Shown piece after piece: positions 45,046-56,904 of a stretch of DNA of 64,000 nt. The notes below the pieces were generated by a model that worked only from the letters and a program-made list of their open reading frames with translations, had not been told where the DNA came from and ran no database searches. Origin of the DNA: Diphasiastrum complanatum. Lineage: Eukaryota; Streptophyta; Lycopodiopsida; Lycopodiales; Lycopodiaceae. How positions within the stretch are numbered: the stretch's first letter is position 1; the number at the start of each line of letters is the position of its first letter. The stretch lies in NCBI GenBank assembly GCA_029204225.1, contig CM055107.1, forward strand, positions 3,903,079 through 3,967,078. The letters run 5' to 3'. Position numbers and translations under genes: made by a program.

Positions 45046-47886
45046 ACAAGCCTTTTCCCAATGCTTTGGTGAAGATATCATCCACACATTCCCTTGAAGA
45101 AACTAGCAAGTGAAGATCGCTTATTATCCTCTTTATCCATAGCATCTCCTTTGTGCAAGATGTAAGAGCTTTCTACTTGGCCTCACTAGATGACAATGAG
45201 ATAGTAGCTTGTTTCTTTGACATCCATGAGATAGCTCCATCACCTATGAAAATAGCATGTGCACTTATGGATTTTCTATCCATTTGATCTCTAGAAAAAG
45301 TCCAAATCTGAAAGTCCGAGCAAGTTAGGTGATGATCCTCCATAAATAGATCTCTTATTGCCAAGATGTATCTCCATACCCTCTTGCCTAGCTTCCAATG
45401 TTCCACATTAGGATTTTACATAAATTGGATTAATCTACCAACACAATAGCTTAGATCAGGTCTTGTGATTGTTAGATATATGAGTGAACCAACTAGCTTT
45501 CATCTCAAAGGATCTGTATTACCTCTTATAGTTAGCTTTACATTTGACTCCATTGGTGTATCACAAACTTTAGGATCTACCATATGAAATCTTTTTAGAA
45601 TAGAATGAGCATATGTCTCTTGACATATGAATGGTGCTCTAAATACCTCTATTCCCAAGATATAGTGCAAACTTGATATCATCAATATCTTGCTTGCTGT
45701 CTCCACTCAATATGATGTCATCCACATAGATAAGAAGGATAGTAACCTGATTTCCAACAAATCTATAGTAAAGTGAATGATAATATTCACTCATCATGAA
45801 ATTTTGTGAAAGTAAGAAAGAGTTAAGCTTAGCATACCAACTCCTTGGTGCTTGCTTAAGACCATACAAACTCTTTTGTAGAAAACAAACATGATTTGGC
45901 TTGCTATGTGAATAGCCCTCGGGTTGCTTCATGAACACATCCTCCTTAAGATCCTTATTAAAAAATGCATTTGTAATATCCAATTGCCATAGATCCCATC
46001 CCAAAAGTGTAGCAAGTGAAATAATGACTCAAATGCTTACCATCTTTGCCACAGGTGAAAAGGTCTCATTAGAGTCAATTCCATACTCTTGTGCATATCC
46101 TTTTGCCACTAACCTTGCCTTGCCATCTTGGTTTGGCTTCACTTTGAAGATCCATTTTCATCCAATAGCCTTCTTGTCCTTTGGAAGTTCCACCAATCTC
46201 GATGTTTCATTTTTTATAAGACCTTGAGACTCAAGATCCATTGCTTGGATCCACTCCTCTTTTTGTCTTGCTTCATCTACACATGTAGGTTTATCAAAAG
46301 AGGTTAGGAAGCATAGTTTGTACCACCAACAACTTGCTCACCTTTCTCATCATAAGTGACTCTCAAAGGTTGTTGCCTTTGCCTTGATCTTGGCTTTTGA
46401 TTTGAAGTAGGCTCTTCTGAACATCAACATCCAAAGTATCATCAACAATGTCATCATCAAGAATGCTGAGATCCAACATCCACACCACCACTTGAAGATA
46501 CTTTTGGAAAGTTCCCCCCATAAAAAATGACATCTTTTCCAATGACCACTTTCTTTGTTGAACTTTGTAAGCATTGCTTACATCACTATAGCAAACACAC
46601 CTTTCTTTGAAGAAGGATCCTCCTTGGTTCTATCATCAAGAGTGATGTTGATATAGCAAATACATGAAAAATGTGACACTCGGCCTTCTTCCAAACAATA
46701 TTTTAAAAGGTGTTTTTCCATTCAATATTGCACTTGGCCACCTATTGCATAGAAAATTAGCACACAATAAAGCTTGATCCCAAAAAGATTTAGGAAGATT
46801 AGCACCTAGCCTCATGGCTTTGGCAGCCCTTCACACAAAGTTCTATTCTTCCTCTCAGCCACTCCATTTAATTGTGGTGTCCTTTGGCTTGTGTACTCCC
46901 TCTTGATCCCATGTTCATCACAAAAAGCCTTGAACTTGGTAAAAATATACTCACCACCATTGTCACCCCTGATGTAGCTCCATTATCAATTCACGAAGGA
47001 TCAATGTCTCCATGATTAGCCATTAAACAAGATGACATAATAAAAGCATAATTTGAGATTTGTTCATCAATACCATCTCCATCAATAGTGTGGTTGGTTT
47101 GCTTCTCACCTTGATCTCTCTTCTTCTTGTAGCAATCACTAGGAAATGCCTCTTTATTCCACAATAGAAGCACTTTAACTTTGACCTATCTTTATTCTTA
47201 ACAACAAAAGAGAAAGGCTCACCTTGATAACCTTTGACCATTTGCCTTCACCTTTTCCCTTGAATTTGCCTTAGATGAACATCGCCTCCTCTCCATCAAC
47301 TTGAGATGTAGATGTAGATCCACCTCTTGTTTGAAGCCTAAACTCCTCATTCACCAAAATCTCTTGCAAATCGACCATACTTGGCAAAGTCTTTGAATAG
47401 CAAAAGTTTGAACAAGATTAGCATGATCATCCAAAAATCCATTAAGAATAGCTTGAACCAGTTCTATCTCCTTAATGCTCTCATCAATACATGCTAGCTC
47501 ATCATTGAATGATTTAACCCTCAAAACAAAAGCATCAGAACTTTCATCCTTCTTTTGCATACAAGGAAAGATTTGTCTCTTTAGATTTAGAACTCTAGAT
47601 GTAGACTTATATTCATAAAGATTCTTTAAATAATCCCATTGCACTTATCAACTTCCTTGCGAAGTTCATTAGTCACATTAATCTTTATGATGTGTAGAGC
47701 CTTTTTAGATCTCTTGTCATACCTCAATTGATCTTGTTGTGCCAAAGGTCTCTCCTCCACACCTAGAACAATTTCCATCAACTCATTCATCTCCAATAAG
47801 GACTCCATCCTCACCTTCCCAGTAGAATAGTTGATTGAGCTAGGCCTATCATTGCCTTCCAACATGAAGCTACTTGAGGTTGACAT
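45046..47886 (-). mobile_element. Copia family 2 internal region, gag to RNase H, decayed
   Basis: From 47886 down: gag start (MSTSSSFMLEGNDRPSSINY), gag (VQAILNGFLDDHANLVQTF, 47351-47644), zinc knuckle (KCFYCGIKRHF, about 47180), protease remnant (WIDNGAT-like, about 46990), integrase core (GDNGGEY and NGVAERKNRTL, about 46860-46970), a KEDPSSKKG segment (about 46610), RT (46004-45500: LWQLDITNAFFNKDLKEDVF, YGLKQAPRSWYAKL, LLIYVDDIILSGDSKQDID) and RNase H (RDQMDRKSISAHAIFIGDG, 45173-45406) with a final EC-KALGK part. Many stops and frameshifts. It lies between its own 5' LTR (48493-49132) and a truncated 3' LTR. Confidence 0.9.
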
Positions 47887-48480
47887 GTTGCAATGATTTG
47901 ATCTTATTTGAACCTATTCCAATGCACTTAGCACTCTCTTCAAAATCAACAAATTAAACTCAAGCAGAAATCTCAAAGATTTGGAAACACTCTAGCCTCT
48001 CTTTTTTCTCTCTTTCTAGCAAATGCTAGCAGCACCTAGAATCTTGATTTCATGATTACAATAGATCTAAACACACAATAGATGAACTTTTGCCAACACC
48101 TAAGAATGAAACACACTATTGAAAAGTCCAGCAACCTGAAAATCAAGAGATCCTATCAAATTTAGGATTTCTCCAAAAATGAAAAATATTGAATCTAGGA
48201 AAATCTACATGCAAAAGCTAGAATCTTGATATATCATCTATTGGAATGTATGATTCTCTACCATGAGAAATTTTTGTCTCCACAATCCAATGAGTGGTTT
48301 TAAAAATAGTCCATCTACAAGTGATTTGACATAAAATGGTTATAAGATCACAAAGATCCAATCAATGTTGTTGAAAATGCTTGATTTGAGATAACAGAGC
48401 CTCCAAATCCACAAAGAATTTATGGCGCCCTCAAATCCACTTCTAGATTTGGTAATGCCACAAAATTTGGCCTGCAACCT

Positions 48481-48492
48481 GCTCTGATACCA
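48481..48492 (-). promoter_or_regulatory. Primer-binding site of copia family 2
   Basis: The minus strand reads TGGTATCAGAGC directly after the LTR end TTTTTCACA. It matches initiator tRNA-Met. 47887-48480 is the untranslated leader, without an open frame. Confidence 0.92.
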
Positions 48493-49132
48493 TGTGAAAA
48501 ATCAGAGATCAAAACACATTTGATCCATAAATGATCTTTAGCCAATTTGGATTACACATCTAGATTCATCTACAACATAGAAAACTCAACTTTATGCATG
48601 CTAGAATTTAGAAATGCATCAAGATCTGATTACAACCACTTGGATCTGACTTAGTACTATCGCTTTTTGTACAGCAACAGTACAACATAGTACTTCACAT
48701 GTGTGAAAGCTAGATCAACAAGAAAATCAACATTCTACACATAGGAACTCAAGATATCATGAGAAAACCATAAGAGATGGACATAGAATCAACAAAGATG
48801 AATTCTCCACATCATAAGAGGAAACAATAATTTCTTCTCCATGTAGGTACAACTATTTATAGCAACCAATATTCCATATAGCCAAGTATTTGGACTAGTA
48901 TTTCTAGGTACTTAACCAAAAACCTAGAAATACTAGTCCAAATGCAATGTACCAGAATTGACCAATTAGAATGGGTCCAAACACGATCTCATCCACTTAT
49001 CTACTTACCAAAAACTATAATATCACTATTTAGAGCCTTATTGACAAATATGAAACTATCTCTAAGTTGAGATTTCATTTTGGCCTCCAAAAATGCCAAA
49101 TAAAATGTCGAGACTAGTTGACAATTTTCACA
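48493..49132 (-). repeat. 5' LTR of copia family 2
   Basis: A 640-bp LTR from TGTGAAAATTGTCAAC (49132) to TTTTTCACA (48493) on the minus strand. A TATA box GCTATAAATAG lies near 48855. It interrupts another copia LTR on its right, with CTAAG (49133-49137) as the probable target-site base run. Confidence 0.88.
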
Positions 49133-49137
49133 CTAAG

Positions 49138-50290
49138 ATGCCTAGCCACGATGTATTGTCACTTATCTAATTGGAAAAGTAGTTATCTTCATAACAATCT
49201 GAAACTTGATCTTGTGATAGTCGAGAGTGTCAAAGCCACCTATTGTTCAATTCTCTTATATTTCTACAAATTGTGTAAAAGAATGAGTAAAACTACAGAG
49301 ATGGAATGGATGTAGATTAACTATAGAAATATGGGACACTTCTCCTTAATTTGAATCCATGAATGCCTTGACCATCAAACTTAGTTCTGCATAGAACTTC
49401 TTGTGTAGATCCAACCAAGCTTAGTGCCTTAGTAAAAATATCAGTTGTCATGTCTTGCATTCGACAATACTACAAATTTAGCTCATTACCGAGAACTTTA
49501 ATTCTGACATAGTGATACTTAATTTCAATGTGCTTACTCTTGGAATGAAACCTGAGGTTAGCCTATAAAACAATATCACTTTACTTATCACAAAATAAAA
49601 TTATTGGGGCATATTGTTTTAGGCAAATGTTTGAAAGTAAATTTCTCAACCACACTGTCTCCTTCGCAGCCTGAGAGGCTGTGATATACTCTGATTCGGT
49701 AGATGATAGAGATATCAAAATTTGCTTGCGACTGTTCCAAGAAATAAGACCCTTGTTGAGAAAGAATGTAAATTTATATGTGGATTTACGAGTGTCTACA
49801 TCTCTTTCCCAATTTCCATCTAAATATTAACCACTAAGATTATTGAGTTTGTCATTGTCAACTACTCCATAATAAATGCATTGGTCCATTGTAGCTCGAA
49901 TGTATCTCATGACTCTGATGAGAGTCTTCCAATGTGTAATTCCAATATTAGTCATCAATAAACTTAAAAAACTAACAACAAAGCTATGTTTGGTCTGGTA
50001 CAGATCATTGCATACATAGGAGAACCTATTATCATATGATAAGGGTACTCATACATCTACTCCTCTTCTATCATCTTAGGACATTGGTCCTTCGACAATT
50101 TGTGATGAGTGAGCTAATTTGCAATTCATCAGATTATTTATGATGAACATAGTGTAGATGTATTTCTGATGAGTAATATAGATCAACATCTGCTTGTTGT
50201 CTCTTTGGATTTGAATACCTAGATAGTATTGAGCTTCACCTAGATCTGTCATGTCAAGTTATGAAGACAATAATAATTTCTCATCTTTTA
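49138..50290 (-). mobile_element. Copia family 1 RT end, RNase H and LTR start, minus strand, heavily decayed
   Basis: The minus strand retains pieces of the copia RT C-terminus (about 50000-50240), RNase H with recognisable text around DNEL, SRSKHIEIK-like and TALSLVGST-like segments, and a purine tract AAGGAGAAG at about 49340. Then follow about 200 bp of family 1 LTR cut off by the family 2 insertion at 49137. No frame longer than about 60 codons survives. The assignment rests on parallel reading with 4535-5447. Confidence 0.65.
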
Positions 50291-50309
50291 TTAGTTCCCT
50301 CTTTCGTTT

Positions 50310-50575
50310 CTGGTACTTGCTCTTCTGGTTCACAATGAGCTTTTGGTAACATAATGACAACATCATTCAAAGTATAGAGTTTGAAATGCTTTGGCATATC
50401 ATGTTGTATTTTATCTGACTGTTCTTCCTCAAAAGGATTGATCTTGGGTCTTCGTTTGGGTTTCTGCCCAAATTTTCTCTGAAACTAAAATTTGTAGGTT
50501 GCCTTCCATTTTTCACAGAATAGGTCTTGTTGTTAACCAAACCATTCCAAGAATGGCTTTACTGGCTCATAAACC
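50310..50575 (-). pseudogene. Possible captured exon, unidentified
   Basis: On the minus strand a good acceptor (GTGTTGCAG, about 50577) is followed by QVYEPVKPFLEWFG, a stop, then QDLFCEKWKATYKF, FGQKPKRRPKINPFEEEQSD and FKLYTLNDVVIMLPKAHCEP in the same frame with two stops. It does not look like gag or pol and lies in the leader region downstream of the primer site at 51108. I recognise no family. Confidence 0.35.
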
Positions 50576-51107
50576 TGCAACACACTATTAGTTTGCTGGA
50601 AAATGCAACATGAACCTATAACTCCATAAAAAATCGCAAAACTATAAATAATCCACCAACACTCACAACAAGTGGTCAGTCCATCTTTGCATCTATTCTT
50701 GACTTTCTCACTGATTTTAAAGCAAAACCGGTTCCACAAAAAACAATAGACAACAACTAAAATCTCATAAACCACTATTGCAAGAACAAGAAGCTATAAG
50801 GAGAAAAAAAAAATCCAGCATAGCCTCAAAAGAAACTGTTGCTTCATATAAGTGCAAAAGGCAAGGCAATCGACAACATGGAATTAAAACCAGAATTACT
50901 TCCTAAAAACCAATCCGAAGTGCTTAAAAATTGAACCAAGTGTGATCTCGGTAGTGCACTTACCACACAAACGATCACACTTCCAAAGAGTAAATCAACG
51001 GGAAGAACGATCTGAAAATCCTTCTCTTTGTTGCTTGCTCCACTGAAATCTCAAAAAAACGTCGAGATTCTTCCTAGCAATTTCAATGGCAATACATGCT
51101 TAGAATG

Positions 51108-51842
51108 GCTCTGATACCAATGTAAACTCCTACACACAAGATACTATCTAGACATGCCGATACAAGCAACTAACAAGGGAACGGATGGTGGACAAACCAA
51201 TCCAACCAAATCTAGATTAAACAGATCTAGCTCCCAAGCTATGGATCAATCTCAATGAGGAATGAAGAATCGCTCTAGCAGCATGTAGCTACGAATCACA
51301 CAATCAAGCATGCACTAGTTAGAGCCCAATAGGTATACTTATACCCTCCAAGGCCCATGCACCACTAGTAGTGCAGTATGACACCTCACTGGACACCTTT
51401 GCAGCCTATCTGGGCCACGTCATCCAGTTCCCCAATGACTCATTGATAGACCCATATAAATCCACCATCATGAGTTTAGGCCTACAACCATTAATTATGA
51501 CCTTATACACATAAGGGCCCCAATTCCCTTATAGTCATAACTAACTTATGGGATGTTGGTCTATCCATTTCTAGCGTGGACACGCTACTCGAGACCAATC
51601 GTGGGCATGACAACTCACATACAAAGACCAACAAAAGGAGTCAATCGTAACGGCAATGGAACATGCACCGCAAACTGCAACATTCCAGCCTACGGTCCAT
51701 TGTGTGTAGATGATCGCGATAGTTTTCACTTCGCCAAGCCACAGCTCTTGATCTTGTCTAGACCTGACCTTTGCTACCTACTTGGGTTATCTTGCGAAAT
51801 TAATGCGAGATCCTAAGCAAATGACTATTGACCATAGACACA
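51108..51842 (-). repeat. LTR (51121-51842) with primer-binding site
   Basis: TGTGTCTATGG (51842) to AGTTTACA (51121) on the minus strand, then one base and TGGTATCAGAGC (51108-51119). A GTATAAGTATA box lies near 51340. About 722 bp. It is a 5' LTR without a recognised partner. 50580-51107 is leader-like. Confidence 0.7.
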
Positions 51843-53340
51843 AAACCATTCTATCTCAGAAAATGATATTTGGTGGTTGGCAGCTTTTCAGGTATAGTAG
51901 TTCCTTCACATATTCATTAGGAATAATCTAATATGGATTTTATTTGATAAACCTTCGCTATATTAATATTATTCTAAATCATTTTTTTTTGTTTCGCTTA
52001 TAGGTGATGAAAGAAGACCATGACATTCTCTCATGGATATATAATAGAACGTCATATCCTGCCACCATAAAAAATCACAGGATGGAGATCCACTCAATAT
52101 TCCTAGAATTGGCACTTTCAACATAGAATGGCATTTAATAGGAGATCTGAAGACATTAAAATGTATGTTCAATGTATCCCATGGCGCTGACTCTAAACAC
52201 CCATGTTTGTACTGCATGAAGACATCAAAAGACATGACAAGGAGTATAGGAATATCAAGAGATCGAGAAGATCCTAATTGGAAACTTGTACTACCGATTC
52301 CTCTTCAGAATGTTCATATTTGTACATTGCATGCAGAGGTGTGTATAATAGAAAAAATAATATATCTTCACATCTTTTTTGCATGGAAGTCAGAGGCATC
52401 TGCGAAGGAAGCTATTTCCATATTAGAGGATGTGTTGTCTAAAGCAGACTTACATAAAGGCCATGTTAAAATAAAAAAAGACGACAAGCTATCAAGTAAA
52501 ACAAGAAATATTCCATGCAAGCCGAGCATTGGAGGATCCAAAGCTCGTAGATTTTTATCAAATTATTCTAGCAAACAATCTAAGATTTAATACTTGGTTT
52601 GGAAAAAGATAATAGTTGCAACTCAAGATTTCAAAGAAGAAGGTTCTACTCATCTACACAAAGTAGAAGTTTGGAGAAAATTAGACAACATGGTGAAATA
52701 CTTGAGAAAAGATAAATTTTAAATATTGATGTCAAATGATACAGAAATAAACCAGTGAATTTGTGGATGCAGTTCGAAGTGCATGAGATTTAGATCATAT
52801 AACACATTATATGGTAAGATTTCGATGTTACACTAGTATAGTCAAATATGTGCAATTAATTTAGATACTTTTGCTACTGATTTGTATTTTTTTTTTGTGA
52901 CATGCAGCACATATTACGACATCATTTGACATTCTTTGCAAGAAATAGTGAAAGTCTTAGCATATGGTCATCGCAAGGAATGGAAAAATCTCATTGGCAA
53001 GCAAGAGCGACATTTCATAAAAGTACACAACATGGTGGGACTAGCACAAAGAACAACTATAAATTGCAACTTTTATAATGGTTTTATAGAAGAATCCAAA
53101 TTCATTATAATACAAAATCGACAGATTATAAAAAATTTCAAAAAGCATGCAAATTTATACAAGCCAATAAACAATAGACATACAGAGAGATTTTGTATAC
53201 TGACACTTTCTCTAATGAAAGTTGCAACTTAGAATCATGCAACAATTTTTTTCTTTTGTACGGATCCAAGAGCTCGTAGTTTTCATGCTAATGCAGATCA
53301 ACGTAGGCAGCATACAATGCAAAATGAGATGATCTGAGCA
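51843..53340 (+). pseudogene. Transposase-like gene, copy B, 5'-truncated
   Basis: It begins inside an exon (SENDIWWLAAFQ), followed by an intron 51892-52003 (GTATAG...TTATAG), exon 52004-52813, intron 52814-52907 (GTAAG...CATGCAG) and a last exon from 52908. Blocks: KEDHDILSWIYN, EWHLIGDLKTLKCMFNVSHG with CLYCMK, VHICTLHAEVCIIEKIIYL, a long Lys-rich segment, KPSIGGSKARRFLSNYSSK, DHITHYM, then FFARNSESLSIW and SQGMEKSHWQARATFHKST. Stops occur at 52588 and later, and there is one frame change near 52085. The LHGE block seen in copies A and C is LHAE here. The best-preserved part is 52165-52590. The 5' end abuts the LTR ending at 51842. Confidence 0.6.
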
Positions 53341-53589
53341 TGGAATTCACTGGTCCATATCCTAAAATTTTAAGTGCAATAGTTTTCTTTACAAAAATCA
53401 TTTTATGCACCCTATTAAAATTATGCCCTCCAAGAAAATGAGAAAGTGCCTTGATTGCCTAACAGAATGGAATCAAAATTAGCCATTTCGACAATGAGAC
53501 TACACAAAAAAAGATTCTAGAAAACTTATAATATCAAGGACTGGATATCGGTCTCAGATGTGAAATAGAACATAAAATCAAATTGCAAC

Positions 53590-54500
53590 AAACTATATGC
53601 TCAAGATAGATTATAAAGGGTTGAGTATCGGTTTCGAACGAGGGTATATAGGAGAGAGAAAATTGGATCCGAAATGTGCTTTGAGAGCGATATCCCCAGG
53701 CGCGAAGGTAGAAGCGGAGCATAAACAGGTAAAAAAAAGTGCACTTGAAATCGATATTAGGCGCTGAAATCAAAAAAATGTGTGTGAAAATTTGCGCTGG
53801 AAATGAGAAATTTATGAAAAAAATTGCACCTGTGGAATTTGATCAATAGGACGTGTGTCATTTTGTGATTCGTTGATTATATTCGTCCGTATAGATAATG
53901 ACACATGGCACAATAGAATTGGTGCACATGTCATTGCCCACGTGCCATCATCAATGAATCATAATGATGTGTACGGATAGACACGTGGACCACTGACATG
54001 ATGCCATTTGTTCTGAATAATTCACTTATCATCGAAAATTTTTAGTTTTTTTTTTCTCACAATATCGACCTCAAGTGCATCAAAAAGGCTTCTCGTATCG
54101 GTTTCGAGTGCAGGTACATTGGCCATAGAAATTTGAAATGAAAACGTGCACTTGAGACCGATATCCTAGACTATAATATCGATTTCAGACACTTAGGTAC
54201 GAATTGAGGATAAAAAGGTTGAGAAGTGCGCTTGAAATCGATATCAGACACAAAAATCAGAGAAATTGTGTAGGACACGTCATTTCAGGATTGGTCAAAA
54301 ATATTTGTCCGTACAAGAATGATCTATGCACGTGTGAAATGACACGTGGCGCTATCTGGTTAGTGCACATGTCACACCCCCACATGTCCCTCATCAATGA
54401 GTCATAATTAATGTACGGATGGACACATGCACCAGTGAAATGATGCCACGTGTCTCAAATTGTTCATTTATTGTCTCAAATTTCAACAATCACAGATTTG
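53590..54500. repeat. Two diverged direct repeats of about 450 bp, rich in ACGTG
   Basis: Units at about 53610-54060 and 54085-54500 share GTATCGGTTTCGA, CTTGAAATCGATAT, TGACACATGGC/GACACGTGGC and TGTACGGAT blocks, displaced by about 470-490 bp. They contain several ACGTG cores (53948, 53983, 54339, 54345 and others). No open frame is credible. Confidence 0.7.
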
Positions 54501-54764
54501 ATTGTTGAAGCCGGCCAAATTTTTTGCAGCATAGTATTAGTATGGATTCAAAGGGAATCGCTTTTGTAGTCAGTCCATTTTTCATGGGTGTTTTGAAGGC
54601 AAAAGAGGCCAATTTTGAAAGGCCTGTATATGCATTCCTATGGCCAAATTCTACTTGATTTAATATGAGAATAAGTAAGCTTTGCTATATGCTATTGATT
54701 CCTTTTATTTTGATCATTATACTCATGTCAGAATTGATTCTAATTTTCATTTTGGTTGTTGCAG

Positions 54765-55500
54765 TCTCGGCATTGGAGTCTGAATGTTCTTTCTATAAAA
54801 ACAAATAAGGAGGGAGTATCAAATTTTTTATGTGTAAAAATAAACTCAACTGAAAATACACATAGAGAATTTGATTATCTACTTCATGATGTCGTTCGTG
54901 AAATACCAACAACGACAACTTCTATTGGAAAGATAACTATTAAATACAATTTATTACTGATATGCATCTTTTTTTAAAAAAAATCTATCATCATAGCATG
55001 ATAAAATGTATGTCATAATATTAATAATTTCTGTTGAATATCTGTAGAGGATGCTTTTAGTTGTGTTTGGTTCGTCCTGTACAATACAAAGCTCTTTTTC
55101 GAGTGGTACAATCTACAAGTCGATGTAGATATTGAAAAGGTAAATTTTTGTTCATTTGTTATTCTATTGATTCCAATTTTTATTTCGTTAGTGTGATTGT
55201 TAGTTATTTATTCATTCACTTGGTTTGTGATGACAATTCACTCTTGAGCCGTACAATTCCAACGAGGTATATAGATTGCGGCAAGAGTTGATCAAAACAT
55301 CTGTACAGAATGGCGTAAGTTTTGTGTCTGAGCTTGAGGATGTTGTTCAAGTTGCTGAGGATGCAGAGCAGATTTTATATGATCAGAGAGGCATACGAGT
55401 CCTTCCGAATACAGAGGAAGGTGAAATTACAGGACATGAGATTGTTGTCATCACAGCTTTTGATACTAATATAGAAAATAAAGATAAAGTTATTGAATAG
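54765..55500 (+). pseudogene. Gene F: unidentified multi-exon remnant downstream of copy B
   Basis: Exon-like pieces with splice signals: an acceptor GTTGTTGCAG before 54765 (WSLNVLSIKTNKEGVSNF, STENTHREFDYLLHDVVRE); exon 55048-55139 between CTGTAG and GGTAAAT (DAFSCVWFVLYNTKLFFEWY); and a last exon to TAG at 55498 (VYRLRQELIKTSVQNGVSF, then EDVVQVAEDAEQILYDQRG, ending NKDKVIE). No family is recognised. The spacing downstream of copy B suggests that it may be a second gene of the same element, but no counterpart is seen beside copies A or C. Confidence 0.4.
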
Positions 55501-56084
55501 GATTTCAATTGTAAACGTGTATATATTACCATCCGAAAAAGGAGACATAATCATACATGTACACAACCCATTTATGGAATTTTTAGTGATATCAATTTAG
55601 ATTCTTACAATCAAGTTGTGTCCATAGTACAATACTAGATTGCAATTTTTCTACATTGATAAAAGACAAGATTATTGTTTTTATCTTGAGTAACGATGAT
55701 GGACGTGTATTTTCTGATAGTAAATCTCAGTGTTCTTCCACTAGTTGGACTGCATTTGATCTCGAGCTCACGTCTTTTACATACCTGCATAAATTTAATA
55801 CAAAGTATGCTACATTTTGTATAAAGATTATACGAGCAATTTTTGAAAGAAATTATACATAAAGAATAGAGTGTTTACAGTTACTTATGAGTTTACCATT
55901 TGTAACAAATCTGAAGCTTGAAAGTATATCATCTTGTAGGAGCAACGGTTCCTGCCTGATGTAATTTAGGCTCCAATCCTCTTCCACCTCAACACATGTC
56001 AAAAGTGCATTATTGTATATATTTCAATATTTTTTCGCTTAGAATGTCCAATGGCTTCCAAGTCTTGATCGAGTGGCACCCATT

Positions 56085-56900
56085 GACTAAACTAGTTGAA
56101 TATTTCACACTCCATCCTCACCTTCCAAGTAGAATAGTTGATTGAGGTAAGCCTATCATTGCCTTCCAACATGAAGCCACTTGAGGTTGCCATATTGGAA
56201 TGATTTTATCTTCTCTTTGAACCTGTTCCAATGCACTTAGCACTCTCTTGAAAATGAACAAATGAAACTCAAGGAAAAATCACAAGGCTAAAAGCATGGT
56301 TTGGTGGTACAACATGGACTGTCAAGGATGCTGCCTTTTTTGGATAGAAATGCACACATAAAAGGTTTAGCAAAGAGAGAGTAGGCCCACCACTTACCCC
56401 CCAAAACTCCAAGAGGGTAGGCCCATCATTACTATGGACGCCTTCATTGCATTAACTCGTGGGTAGCATCTATCAAGCTCCCTTCCAAATTTCCAAAACG
56501 TGAAATGTACTACCAAGAGGTAAAATGAAAAATGAGTTTTTTTTTTGTACCACCAAATCATGCTTTTAGCCACAAAGATTTGGAAACACTCTAGCCTCTC
56601 CTTTTCTCTCATTCTAACAAATCCTAGCACCTAGAATCTTGATTTCTTGATCACAATAGATCTAACCACAATATGATGAAATTTTGCCAACATGTAAGGT
56701 TGAAACACACTCTTGAAAAGTCCAGAAAAATAAAAATCAAGAGATCCTATCAAATTTAGGGTTTCACCAAAAATGCAAAATACTGAATCAAGCAAAATCT
56801 ACATGCAAAGCTAGAATCTTGATATATCATCTATTAGAATGTATCATCCTCTACCATGAGCAAGTTTTGTCTCCACATTCCAGTAAGTGATTTCAAAGAG
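56085..56900 (-). mobile_element. Deleted copia family 2 copy: leader, gag start and LTR start
   Basis: The minus strand matches the leader and gag start of family 2 (compare 47860-48290), with the gag initiator region near 56195. It then joins directly to an LTR start TGTGAAATATTCAACTAG at about 56109. Everything from gag to RNase H is missing. A MITE (56286-56571) interrupts it. Confidence 0.7.
56286..56571. mobile_element. MITE, 286 bp, 27-bp inverted ends, ACAA target duplication
   Basis: The left end GGCTAAAAGCATGGTTTGG continues to 56312, and the reverse complement of the right end (56545-56571) is GGCTAAAAGCATGATTTGG and onward; 26 of 27 bases pair. ACAA flanks both sides (56282-56285 and 56572-56575). 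The related uninterrupted leader near 47955 has a single CAAAGATTTGG block at this point, which confirms insertion. No coding capacity. Confidence 0.92.
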
Positions 56901-56904
56901 TACT

